Source: Methanobacterium sp. UBA176 | GTDB taxonomy: Archaea; Methanobacteriota; Methanobacteria; Methanobacteriales; Methanobacteriaceae | Reading direction: 5' to 3' | Assembly: GCA_002505765.1 (NCBI GenBank) | Contig: DAVZ01000024.1 | Location: 1 to 23,469 of the forward strand | DNA length: 23,469 nucleotides | Shown here: in pieces, positions 1 to 7,494 of the stretch | How positions within the stretch are numbered: position 1 is the first letter of the stretch | Layout: every line of letters starts with the position of its first letter | Notes under the pieces: generated by a model | The model's input: only the letters and a program-made list of their open reading frames with translations | Told to the model about the DNA's origin: nothing | Databases searched by the model: none | Made by a program: the position numbers and the translations under genes

Positions 1-74
1 AAAATCTGTCAATAATACCCGATTTTTGCACAGGCTTCGATTTTTTTATTCGCATGTCCAGGTTTATGGGGCCC

Positions 75-164
75 AAAAAAAAAAAATTTTTGTTAGCCCT
101 GATTTCATTTCTTCTCCTAAACAGGATTTATATATTAAAGGAAAAAAAATTTGACAAAAAAAAA
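75..164 (-). terminator. U-tract terminator region downstream of thiI
   Basis: Read on the minus strand, the 3' flank of thiI holds three long T runs: nine at 156-164, eight at 142-149 and twelve at 75-86. U-rich tracts without a strong hairpin are the usual archaeal intrinsic termination signal. The runs start about 86 bases after the thiI stop. No gene is visible in 1-249. A plus-strand frame at 54-266 is rich in Lys, Phe and Ile, runs into the thiI 3' end and looks spurious. Confidence 0.45.
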
Positions 165-249
165 TTTCCATCCTCCCAAAAACTTTACAGTCCCATATTT
201 TTTAATAAGAGAAATTCTAATGTATTTAAAATAAAGAATGAATCTGGGA

Positions 250-1398
250 CTATTTCACGGTTTTAATTGAAGAAATGACTTCCCCAATTTTTTCTTCAAA
301 TTTAAGGTCTTTTAAAACATCTAAAATCTGTTCTAAATCTGCATTTGTTTCAGGATATTTAGGAACTGCGGTACAGTCTGCAGAAGGAAGGATAGAAATT
401 TCAAAGGTTCCAATTTTCTTTCCTATATCCTCAATTTCTACCTTGTCAAGGCCAATTAGAGGGCTTAAAACTGGCATTTTAGTGACATACCTTGTTGCAA
501 GTAAATTGGGGAGCGTTTGGGAAGCTACCTGTCCCAGACTACTTCCATCAACAATAGCAAGCGCCCCTTCTTTTTTAGCAATCTCTTCGGCTATTCTGTA
601 CATTCCTGTTTTACATAGTACACAGGTAAGGCGAACAGGGACAACTTCCATGCATTTTTTGAGATATTGTCCGTATTGGGCCTGGATAAACTTTAATTTA
701 GATGGGGAATATTCATCAAGCTTTTCAATAATTTTAAGCACTTTTTCATTGGATCTGGAAGTATATGGATAGTTGTTAAAATTAAGCACAATAACTTCAC
801 AGCCCCTTTTCATCATTAAAAAAGCGGCAACAGGAGAATCAATACCGCCAGATACAAGTGCAATTACCTTTCCCTGAGTTCCAACGGGAAGACCACCTAG
901 TCCTGGGATTTTTTCATGGAAAATATAGGTTTTATCATCTCTAACTTCTACAAAAAGTTCAAAATCAGGATTACTTAAATTAACAGGAGCTTTGGTATTT
1001 TTAATTACTACTGAGCCACAAAAACCAGCCATTTCTTGACTTGTAAAATCATGATTTCCTACTCTGCGACACCTCACTGCAAATGGTTTTTCAGAAGAAA
1101 ATGAACCTTCAAAAACCAGGTTGTTTATGTATTCATTAACCTTTTGTTCTATACAACCATAATCAGTTTTTGTGGATACTGCAGGAGAAAAAGAAACTAT
1201 CCCTATTGTTTTATTTAACACGTGGACTGCTTCATCAAAATTTTGGGAGTGTAAAAATATTCTTCCCTGATAAATCTCTATTTTACAGTTTAATTTGTTT
1301 TTTATATTTTTAATTAATTTATTTTCAAATCTACGCCTTACTTTTGGACTTTTAACACCAATTTCTCCGTATCTTACAATTATAAGTTCGTAGTCCAT
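250..1398 (-). CDS. thiI: tRNA 4-thiouridine synthetase ThiI (archaeal type)
   Basis: This enzyme adenylates and thiolates U8 of tRNA to 4-thiouridine. At 382 residues it has an N-terminal ferredoxin-like/THUMP part (about 1-165) and a PP-loop ATPase part with the SGGIDS motif at 183-188. The bacterial C-terminal rhodanese domain is absent, as is usual in archaea. C259 and C262 form a CxxC pair and C342 sits in ADCTAVPKYP. Equivalent cysteines in methanococcal ThiI are reported to hold an Fe-S cluster needed for sulfur transfer, so this is probably the Fe-S type. A role in thiamine synthesis, known for bacterial ThiI, is not supported here. The ATG start is preceded by TGGAG about nine bases upstream. 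A TATA-like stretch lies near 1446-1456, so the gene is probably transcribed alone. Confidence 0.93.
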   Translation of the reverse strand: MDYELIIVRYGEIGVKSPKVRRRFENKLIKNIKNKLNCKIEIYQGRIFLHSQNFDEAVHVLNKTIGIVSFSPAVSTKTDYGCIEQKVNEYINNLVFEGSFSSEKPFAVRCRRVGNHDFTSQEMAGFCGSVVIKNTKAPVNLSNPDFELFVEVRDDKTYIFHEKIPGLGGLPVGTQGKVIALVSGGIDSPVAAFLMMKRGCEVIVLNFNNYPYTSRSNEKVLKIIEKLDEYSPSKLKFIQAQYGQYLKKCMEVVPVRLTCVLCKTGMYRIAEEIAKKEGALAIVDGSSLGQVASQTLPNLLATRYVTKMPVLSPLIGLDKVEIEDIGKKIGTFEISILPSADCTAVPKYPETNADLEQILDVLKDLKFEEKIGEVISSIKTVK

Positions 1399-1569
1399 TT
1401 AAAAAACTCCATGTTAATCTAGAATTTAATACTGATCCTTTTTATCTTATATTTTTTTATTAATTGAACGTTTTTAAGTAATTTATCAAATTAAAATGTA
1501 AATTCTAAATGGCAAGATTTCAACGCTTAAAATGAATAGAAATTGATAATTCCAATCATTTTTAGATAT

Positions 1570-2703
1570 TTATGCTCCCGAAAGACCTTTACCTATATCA
1601 GCAATTAAATCTTCTGCATCTTCAAGCCCAATGGATAATCTAATGAGATCATCAGTTATCCCTGCATTTTTACGTCCTTCTTCACCCATTGAGGCATGAC
1701 TCATTGTTGCAGCATGCTCTACAAGCGAATCTGCACCACCAAGAGATTCTGCAAGTGAAAATAACTCTAAACCATTAAGAAAAGATCTGATATCACCTTT
1801 AAGTTTAAATGAAACCACTCCACCGAATCCATTCATCTGTTTTTTGGCAATTTCATGTCCTTTATGGGATGGAAGACCGGGATAGAATACTTCATTAACT
1901 TTTGGATGATCCTGCAGGTATTCAGCAACAGCTATGGCATTTGCAGCATGTTTTTCCATTCTAAGTGGTAGTGTTTTAATACCCCTTAAAATGAGCCATG
2001 CATCAAAAGGTGCTTCGCCAGTTCCAAGCCCATTTAGTTGAAAATGGACTTTTTCTTTAAGTTCATCTGTTGTGGTTATTACAGCCCCTCCAATAACGTC
2101 GCAGTGCCCGTTCAGGTATTTTGTCGTGGAGTGCATCACAAGGTCAATTCCAAAGTCAACTGGCTTTAAAAAATACGGGCTTGAAAATGTGTTATCTGTA
2201 ACTGTAAGTATGTCTTGCTCTCTTGCAATTTTTGAGATCATTTCAAGATCTGTAATATTAAGTAAAGGATTTGACGGGGTTTCTGTCCATATCAGCATGG
2301 TATTTGGTTTAATTGCATCCTGAATTTTTTCCTCATCATCAAGCCTTAAAAATGTAAATTCAAGCCCAAACCTGGTCATTATCTCCGAAAAGAGCCTGTA
2401 AGTTCCGCCATAGCAGTCATCACAGACTATTACATGATCACCTGCTTTTAGGATATGTATTATTGTTGTAATTGCAGCCATTCCGCTTGAAAAGGCAAAT
2501 CCTGCATTACCTCCCTCAAGTTCTGCAAGAGCATCCTCTAAGGCTTTCCTTGTAGGATTACTTGTCCTTGTGTAATCATGTTCTTTGGGCTTCCCATAGT
2601 CATCAAAGACGAATGTGGAAGTCTGCCATATCGGAGTTGTGATTGCACCCGTTGCAGGGCACGGTTCTCTTCCAGAGTGGACCGATTTTGTATTGAACTT
2701 CAT
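1570..2703 (-). CDS. PLP-dependent trans-sulfuration enzyme (cystathionine gamma-synthase/lyase family)
   Basis: This is a member of the Cys/Met metabolism PLP enzyme family, 377 residues from the chosen ATG. The PLP lysine is K195 in HSTTKYLNG, the PLP-phosphate contacts are Y44 and R46 in DYTRTSNPT, D170 precedes NTF and R355 lies in RLSIGLE, all as in cystathionine gamma-synthase, gamma-lyase and methionine gamma-lyase. The motif SLGGADSLVEH is where family members differ in specificity, and I cannot tell synthase from lyase. The frame continues ten codons upstream to a TTG, but the ATG at 2703 has a GAGGT Shine-Dalgarno five bases away and starts like the family (MKFNTKSVHSG). The promoter region carries overlapping palindromes (listed separately). 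The gene is likely monocistronic and cytosolic, in Cys/Met/homocysteine interconversion. Confidence 0.9.
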   Translation of the reverse strand: MKFNTKSVHSGREPCPATGAITTPIWQTSTFVFDDYGKPKEHDYTRTSNPTRKALEDALAELEGGNAGFAFSSGMAAITTIIHILKAGDHVIVCDDCYGGTYRLFSEIMTRFGLEFTFLRLDDEEKIQDAIKPNTMLIWTETPSNPLLNITDLEMISKIAREQDILTVTDNTFSSPYFLKPVDFGIDLVMHSTTKYLNGHCDVIGGAVITTTDELKEKVHFQLNGLGTGEAPFDAWLILRGIKTLPLRMEKHAANAIAVAEYLQDHPKVNEVFYPGLPSHKGHEIAKKQMNGFGGVVSFKLKGDIRSFLNGLELFSLAESLGGADSLVEHAATMSHASMGEEGRKNAGITDDLIRLSIGLEDAEDLIADIGKGLSGA

Positions 2704-2708
2704 ATTTA

Positions 2709-2713
2709 ACCTC
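2709..2713 (-). promoter_or_regulatory. Shine-Dalgarno site deciding the metB-like start
   Basis: GAGGT on the minus strand lies five bases before the ATG at 2703. This favours that ATG over the in-frame TTG at 2733, which has no such site. Confidence 0.7.
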
Positions 2714-2765
2714 TTTAACTTATTTAAGTACAAATATCATTCTTTTTCTATAGTTTTCATATATT

Positions 2766-2785
2766 AACAATTGTTATATAACAAT
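2766..2785 (-). promoter_or_regulatory. Overlapping palindromes at the putative metB-like promoter
   Basis: A perfect 10-base palindrome AACAATTGTT (2766-2775) overlaps a perfect 14-base palindrome TTGTTATATAACAA (2771-2784). AACAAT is also directly repeated 14 bases apart. The second palindrome contains a TATATAA core about 70-80 bases upstream of the ATG at 2703. This arrangement suits a dimeric repressor covering a TATA box. No regulator can be named. Confidence 0.45.
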
Positions 2786-2802
2786 AGTTATAAATGTTTT
2801 TC

Positions 2803-2893
2803 GGTTCAATGATGTAACTTAATGTACTGTGGAATATCCCTTCAACAGCCACCCGTTCAGGTGTTGGTTCAAAATGATGTAACTTAATGTACT
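2803..2893. repeat. Short direct repeat flanking a 37-bp segment
   Basis: A unit beginning GGTTCAA and ending TGATGTAACTTAATGTACT occurs at 2803-2828 and again at 2866-2893, the second copy with two extra A. The 37-bp segment between them contains the imperfect inverted repeat CAACA...TGTTG (2843-2866). The second copy runs into the stop codon of the DUF4013 gene. This could be a local tandem duplication, a remnant of an inserted element, or part of a terminator. Confidence 0.7.
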
Positions 2894-3650
2894 ATGACAT
2901 ATAAATTAAAGCACTAAACCTTGCAGAAAACATGATAATATAGGGAGCAATTAATTCTTCCGCAATCAAAAAACCAAGTATATTGGCGGATCCAACTATT
3001 TCCTTTAAAATTGGTCCTCCAATAACCACCACACCTAAAATAACAATGAAGTATCCAATAAATAATTTCTTTAAACCTATTTTTCTAATTTTTCTGAATA
3101 TTTCTCCCAATCTAAAGGCTTCTTTAAATGATCCGCCTTTAAACGCCATGTGGGGGATGGCAACTGTAAAAATTATGTGCGACATGAATCCGAGAAGAAT
3201 TGAAGCAATTAAAAATAATAATGCAACTTCATCACTTATCGCGGGAATTCCCAAATATATTTGGGGAAAAGTGTCATCTAAAACAGCTAAGAAAAGAATA
3301 AATGGCACTGAAAAGTAAATGGCTAATATAATTATTTCATAGATGCCGTGTTTAAACATATGAATAAAATTATTCAATTCAGGAGGATTTTCAGACCCCA
3401 GTATGCTTTCTTCAATAATTTTAAAAGGGTAGCCTGCAATTAGTATTAAAAAAAGAGTCCCAATAACAAGGAAAGAAAATATGGAAATTAAAAAGCCTGC
3501 ATGGCCCAAAAAATCATCTAAAAAAATATAATTGTAATGATCCCCCAGAAGTAAACTGCTTAATAAAATTAAGAAACCAAACAAAAGTAATTGTTTTAAG
3601 CCAGAAAATGGATATTTAGCGGCATCAAATAGCATTTCACTTATTTCCAT
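2892..3650 (-). CDS. DUF4013 family multi-pass membrane protein
   Basis: Function unknown. The 252-residue protein is strongly hydrophobic, with about six likely transmembrane segments (roughly 18-36, 50-75, 105-128, 140-165, 195-215, 220-245). The N-terminus MEISEMLFDAAKYPFSG matches, from memory, the opening of the DUF4013 family, which is widespread in Methanobacteriales. The ATG start is supported by that conservation, since the upstream site (GGGATG) is weak. A TATA-like box lies about 35 bases upstream. The stop codon falls inside the second copy of a short direct repeat, so the C-terminus may have been altered or slightly shortened. The frame is otherwise intact. Confidence 0.75.
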   Translation of the reverse strand: MEISEMLFDAAKYPFSGLKQLLLFGFLILLSSLLLGDHYNYIFLDDFLGHAGFLISIFSFLVIGTLFLILIAGYPFKIIEESILGSENPPELNNFIHMFKHGIYEIIILAIYFSVPFILFLAVLDDTFPQIYLGIPAISDEVALLFLIASILLGFMSHIIFTVAIPHMAFKGGSFKEAFRLGEIFRKIRKIGLKKLFIGYFIVILGVVVIGGPILKEIVGSANILGFLIAEELIAPYIIMFSARFSALIYMS

Positions 3651-3680
3651 ATACTTTACATCCCAATATAATTAGATCAA

Positions 3681-3714
3681 TTTATATAATGCTTTATTGT
3701 AGTTTATAATGCTT
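3681..3714 (-). promoter_or_regulatory. TATA-like box with 20-bp-spaced direct repeats upstream of the DUF4013 gene
   Basis: TTTATATAAT at 3681-3690 lies 31-40 bases before the ATG at 3650. TATAATGCTT occurs at 3685-3694 and again at 3705-3714, about two helical turns apart. This may be a promoter with an upstream site, but the sequence is AT-rich and chance is possible. Confidence 0.4.
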
Positions 3715-3845
3715 AAATGTTAGGATAAATCAATAAAATTATTATTTGACATTAAATCTCTTTAAAATAAAATTTATTTAAAAAAAGATGGATTTATAAT
3801 TTATTCAATCGATAAAAAAGAAAATAAATAATAAAATCACTTTAA

Positions 3846-4967
3846 TCATGCAAACATGTGTTTTGGCTCGTTTTTTTCATTTTTATGCAATTTCAGAGCA
3901 TATTCCATATGTTCCCATGTCACGCTGCCCATATCATCTGAGATTGCCTTATGAAGGGCCGTTTTTAACAATTTTTCTTTTATGTCTCTTCCAGACATTC
4001 CTTTACTTGCATTTACTAATCTTTTGATATCCACATATACTTTAAGGGGCATGGTTTTAATATAATTTTCAAGCATAATTTGTCTTTGCTCACCATTTGG
4101 AATCTCAAATTCAATTTCCTCTTCAAAACGACTTCTTACAGCAAAATCAAGTAGGTGGGGATTATTTGTTGCTCCTATTGTTACAACTCCATAGTTCTGG
4201 TCTATTCCATCCATTTCAGTAAGAAGAGCATTTACAACCTCTGAAACGTCTCCACGAAGTGACTGATATTTTCGATCAAGCCCTATTGCGTCCATTTCGT
4301 CAATAAATACTACTGAGGGGGATGATTGAGCTGCAGCCTCAAAAAGTTCATGTATCTGTCTTGCACCATCACCAACATGCTCTCCTATAAGTCTTGTTGC
4401 TTTTACAAGAAAGAGAGGAACTTTAAGTTCATTGGTAAGTGACTTTGCAAGCATTGTTTTACCTGTACCTGGTTCCCCATGGAAGAGAACATTACGGGGT
4501 GCCCATTCTTTGAATTTCTCTGGATCCTGCAGATATTTCATTATTATTTTACATTTTGTTTTGGCACGTTCCTGACCTACAACATCATCCATTTTAAGAT
4601 CGCTTTCAATTTTCTTGAATTCTCTATTTTCTTCATTTTCAATTAAAACAATGGAAGTATTTGCTGTTATCTGGGAGTTATTGGGATGCGCCTTTATGAT
4701 TTTAAATGCATAATCAGGCAGCAGCTTTTGATCAAAAAGAAAAGAACCTTCATAGACAGTGTACCCTTCCCACTGTTCCCTTGCATAAAGCTCAAAAAGC
4801 TCCTTGTCAAATATCTCTATTTTAGGATTTTCAACAAGATTACAAAGGAAAGGATAACCAATGGATTGTAATGCGACTAATTTGGCTTCTTTCTTAGTTC
4901 CGCCTGTGTTTTTGGTTGCTTTTTTCTCTATAATATATGAATCAGGTGCCATATTGCTAAGTTTCAC
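3846..4967 (-). CDS. AAA+ ATPase, proteasome-regulatory-subunit-like (MTH1011/MJ1494 type)
   Basis: A 373-residue AAA ATPase. The unassigned N-terminal domain spans about 1-120. The AAA module has Walker A GEPGTGKT at 164-171, Walker B FIDEMD at 221-226 and a second region of homology GATNNPHLLDFAVRSRFEEE with arginine fingers near 278-281, followed by a helical lid. It resembles the archaeal proteins labelled putative 26S proteasome regulatory subunit homologue, but it lacks the N-terminal coiled coil, OB domain and C-terminal HbYX end of PAN (it ends in HMFA), so proteasome binding is doubtful. Its substrate is unknown. The start is a GTG with GGTG seven bases upstream. An ATG five codons in is the alternative. 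Its upstream neighbour is the endonuclease IV-like gene, and the pair is, as I recall, adjacent in Methanothermobacter too. Confidence 0.85.
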   Translation of the reverse strand: MKLSNMAPDSYIIEKKATKNTGGTKKEAKLVALQSIGYPFLCNLVENPKIEIFDKELFELYAREQWEGYTVYEGSFLFDQKLLPDYAFKIIKAHPNNSQITANTSIVLIENEENREFKKIESDLKMDDVVGQERAKTKCKIIMKYLQDPEKFKEWAPRNVLFHGEPGTGKTMLAKSLTNELKVPLFLVKATRLIGEHVGDGARQIHELFEAAAQSSPSVVFIDEMDAIGLDRKYQSLRGDVSEVVNALLTEMDGIDQNYGVVTIGATNNPHLLDFAVRSRFEEEIEFEIPNGEQRQIMLENYIKTMPLKVYVDIKRLVNASKGMSGRDIKEKLLKTALHKAISDDMGSVTWEHMEYALKLHKNEKNEPKHMFA

Positions 4968-5019
4968 TAATACACCATCCAGTGTTGATTATATAATTAA
5001 AATCTAAAAATTTAAACAT

Positions 5020-5061
5020 GCAAAAAATTTCATTTTTTGCTGAAACGAAATATAATTTCGT
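5020..5061. repeat. Two small perfect inverted repeats upstream of the AAA ATPase gene
   Basis: GCAAAAAA/TTTTTTGC (5020-5027 and 5033-5040, 5-base loop) is followed at once by ACGAAAT/ATTTCGT (5045-5051 and 5055-5061, 3-base loop). They lie 53-94 bases before the GTG of the AAA gene and about 205 bases after the endonuclease IV-like stop. They may be operator-like sites or transcript hairpins. The rest of the 299-base gap (4968-5266) is AT-rich with no gene visible. Confidence 0.45.
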
Positions 5062-5266
5062 ATATTTCAAAAGTCGTAGGTAAATAATTTTATTTTTATA
5101 CATTTTCTAATTATCATATATACTATTATTGATAAAAACTTTACCATTATTTTAAAATTCTATAAAAAGGTTAATATTCCTAAATTAAACACTTAATAAA
5201 CTAAATAATAAAATAAGATTACTATATCGCTATAATGACATAAAAATCAATTAACTGGAATGTTAA

Positions 5267-6109
5267 TTATTTATTATTTCCAATTTTCAGGTATTCTTTC
5301 TTCATTTCTCTTGAATCTATGTCCAGATAGGGGGTTTCACAGATAAAAGTGATATTATAACCATTTTCGAAGACCAGTTCAAGTAGAGGAATAAGAGGGG
5401 GCCCAAAATTTTCATCTGCAAGCACGTGATGTTTCTTCTCACCATTAACAGTGTATTCAATCTTTGTAAAATGAGAATGAAATGTGAAAAGCCCTAATTC
5501 TGCTTCTAATTTACCAAAAATTTTTGCATAATCTTCTTTAGTTTTAATACTCCCTCCAGAGCGAGCATGTATATGTGCAAAATCCACAGTCGGGGCAAAA
5601 TTATCAAATGTCTGACATATATCTATTATTTCATCAAGGGAGCCAATTTGCGATTTTTTACCGGTTGTTTCAGGTGCAAATGTGTAATTTTTAATTCCAT
5701 CATTTTCAACTTTTTCTAAAAGTTTAGAAATAGATTCTTTAGTCCTTTTCATGGCCTCTTCAGGGGAATATTTAGTATAAAAACCCATATGGAAGACAGT
5801 TCTGTAGGAATTCATCCATTCTCCTGCTTTTGCAGACTGAAGGAGTCTTATAATCGATTTTTTAATAACATCTTCTTTCTGGGAGCATAAATTTATGTAA
5901 TAAGGTGCATGCATTGAAACAAGGATACCATTTTTCTCTGCATTAAGTGCAAGTTCCAGTGCAGATTGTTTTGAGATTCTTACACCGTATGTGGCCTGAT
6001 ATTCAAAGGCATCAAGCCCAATTTCTTTAATATAATCGCATACTTGTGTTGTTCTGCCTTTATATCCAATAGGTCTTCCTGCAGGGCCAAATCTTACTTC
6101 TGATCTCAT
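5267..6109 (-). CDS. Endonuclease IV-like TIM-barrel protein (AP endonuclease 2 superfamily)
   Basis: A 280-residue xylose-isomerase-like TIM barrel of the endonuclease IV (Nfo) type. Likely metal ligands, by analogy with the three-zinc site of E. coli Nfo, are H67 (SMHAPYY), H107 (VFHMG), E147 (APETTG), D176 and H179 (VDFAHIHAR), H211 (FHSHF) and E258 (ICETP). Near-complete ligand conservation supports hydrolysis of DNA at abasic sites, or at least a metal-dependent phosphoesterase. It is only slightly shorter than typical Nfo. The ATG start has a weak GTGAT upstream. The radical SAM gene ends 42 bases before it in the same direction. Annotation as deoxyribonuclease IV is reasonable, but divergent family members may have other substrates. 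Confidence 0.8.
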   Translation of the reverse strand: MRSEVRFGPAGRPIGYKGRTTQVCDYIKEIGLDAFEYQATYGVRISKQSALELALNAEKNGILVSMHAPYYINLCSQKEDVIKKSIIRLLQSAKAGEWMNSYRTVFHMGFYTKYSPEEAMKRTKESISKLLEKVENDGIKNYTFAPETTGKKSQIGSLDEIIDICQTFDNFAPTVDFAHIHARSGGSIKTKEDYAKIFGKLEAELGLFTFHSHFTKIEYTVNGEKKHHVLADENFGPPLIPLLELVFENGYNITFICETPYLDIDSREMKKEYLKIGNNK

Positions 6110-6151
6110 TTAATCACGATTAGATTTTAAAATTATAATTGAAGATGGATT

Positions 6152-7120
6152 TCATATCAATCTATTTCTAATATCGTACTTTTCTGATAATCTATCTGCT
6201 CTTTCCTTTAGTTCTCTTTGGTATTTTGGATCTGGATGGAACTTTTCTCCAAAAAGCTTTTTAGTTTTTTCTAAAAACTCAGGAAAATGTTTTTCAATTG
6301 CTTTATAATAAACAGTCTTGCAATCGTTAGGTTTATCTCCAAATAAAGTTAAACCAGCAGTTAAAATTGAGTCGGCACCGTAATTTTTGGCCATAACAAC
6401 CATTTTTTCTATATGTTTTTCAGAATCAGATAAAAAAGGTAAAACAGGCATGAAACAAATTCCAGTTTTAAATCCTTCCTTTTTGAATTTTTGCAGCGTT
6501 TCTAGCCTTTCTTTTGGTGAAGGAGCATTGGGTTCAAATATTTTAGCCAGTTTTTCATCTGGAGTAGAGAAGGAAAAGGAAACTATGACTCCACCCTTTA
6601 ATCTGGGTTTTAAATCGGGAGGTAGAATTGCATTTTCATTTATCTCCTTTAAAATATCCATGTCCCTTAAAACTAACGTGGATTTGGTTAAAATACTCAC
6701 CGGAAATTTAAATCTTGCAATTATCTCCAGAAGTCTTCTTGTTAACTTTAATTCTTTTTCTAATTCGTTATATGGTTCTGTAGATGATGCAATGCCTATT
6801 ATTCCATATTCTCCTTTTTTTACTCTTCTTTTTAGCTGTTTTTTCAAAACTTCTGCAGCATTTGACTTAATCTGAAGTCTTTGAACGGTATCTCCTCCAT
6901 AATGGCTTCCCCGAATATAACAGTAAAGACAGTTAAAGGAGCATCCTGAATAAGGATTAAGTGAGTAATCTAATAAAAACCATGAGTCACGTTTTTTAGC
7001 TTTATTTAAAACTGATTTAACCTCAATTTCATTAATATTTTTTTTAAATTCTTCTTTTCCAAAAAATTCATTTAAAGTCGTATTTTTGTTAATTTTATCA
7101 GTCCATCCATGCCTTATCAA
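6152..7120 (-). CDS. Radical SAM protein, spore photoproduct lyase-like (SPL/Rv2578c type)
   Basis: A 322-residue radical SAM enzyme. The cluster motif is C60-x3-C64-x2-C67 in NPYSGCSFNCLYCYIRG, the pattern of the COG1533 DNA-repair photolyase-like group. The TIM-barrel core follows, with KSTLVLRD and VSFSFSTPDEKLAK as family-like stretches. The substrate is not known for this branch, and a spore photoproduct role is unlikely in a methanogen. The start is a TTG that overlaps the TGA of the upstream DUF1801 gene (TTGA at 7120-7117), so translation is probably coupled. There is no ATG in frame near the N-terminus and no clear Shine-Dalgarno site. It has no maturation partner in this window. Confidence 0.82.
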   Translation of the reverse strand: MIRHGWTDKINKNTTLNEFFGKEEFKKNINEIEVKSVLNKAKKRDSWFLLDYSLNPYSGCSFNCLYCYIRGSHYGGDTVQRLQIKSNAAEVLKKQLKRRVKKGEYGIIGIASSTEPYNELEKELKLTRRLLEIIARFKFPVSILTKSTLVLRDMDILKEINENAILPPDLKPRLKGGVIVSFSFSTPDEKLAKIFEPNAPSPKERLETLQKFKKEGFKTGICFMPVLPFLSDSEKHIEKMVVMAKNYGADSILTAGLTLFGDKPNDCKTVYYKAIEKHFPEFLEKTKKLFGEKFHPDPKYQRELKERADRLSEKYDIRNRLI

Positions 7121-7470
7121 ATAGAATTTTTAAGCTTAATTGATTCTTCTACCAGGATTTTAATGTATTCTGCATCAATTTCTGATTCATCTCTAATTTT
7201 TAAATGCCTCATTTTCTTTCCGGTACCTTCAAGCCGATTTTTAGGGTCTTTAAGTTCTGCACCTCGCCAGAATTCCAGATTAATATGGGCTTTGTGAATA
7301 AGAATTGCACATACATATCCATTTATTTCATAAACAAGATTATTCCATTTTATAACTTCATCCATATATGGAAACATATCTAAAATAAGATTCCGCAGTT
7401 TCTCTGCAAGTTCGCTCATTTCAGGACTGTATTTTTCTAAATATTCATCTATATTTACTCTTTCAGGCAT
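7117..7470 (-). CDS. DUF1801 domain protein (YdhG-like)
   Basis: A small soluble protein of 117 residues matching the DUF1801 (YdhG-like, SufE-independent) fold from the pattern IxxYLEKYSPEMSELAEKLRNLI..PYMDEVIKWNNLVYEI..CAILIHKAHINLEFWRGAEL. Function unknown. The in-frame GTG at 7479 falls inside the Shine-Dalgarno site GGGTGA, so the ATG at 7470, five bases after that site, is the better start. Its stop overlaps the TTG of the radical SAM gene. Downstream coupling suggests the two products are made together, but nothing indicates a shared function. Confidence 0.75.
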   Translation of the reverse strand: MPERVNIDEYLEKYSPEMSELAEKLRNLILDMFPYMDEVIKWNNLVYEINGYVCAILIHKAHINLEFWRGAELKDPKNRLEGTGKKMRHLKIRDESEIDAEYIKILVEESIKLKNSI

Positions 7471-7494
7471 TATTTTCACCCTGTAACTTAATAT

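Noticed and set aside
54..266. 70-codon plus-strand frame upstream of thiI.
   Set aside because: Built of homopolymer-driven Lys/Phe codons, antisense to the thiI 3' end, with no Shine-Dalgarno site.
2072..2323. Plus-strand open frames inside metB, thiI, topoisomerase, rio and other minus-strand genes.
   Set aside because: They lie antisense within conserved coding regions, lack ribosome sites and have unfamiliar composition, so they are shadows.
2803..2893. Two repeats of 26-28 bases with a 37-base spacer, the dimensions of a one-spacer CRISPR.
   Set aside because: Only two imperfect copies, no cas genes, and the repeat does not look like the type I-B repeats I recall from Methanobacteriales (GTTTCAATCC-like).
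3772..3786. 15-base match ATTTATTTAAAAAAA also found at 16921-16935, both downstream of minus-strand genes, as a shared terminator motif.
   Set aside because: In DNA this AT-rich, such matches are expected by chance. U-tracts there may still terminate transcription, but no specific motif is supported.
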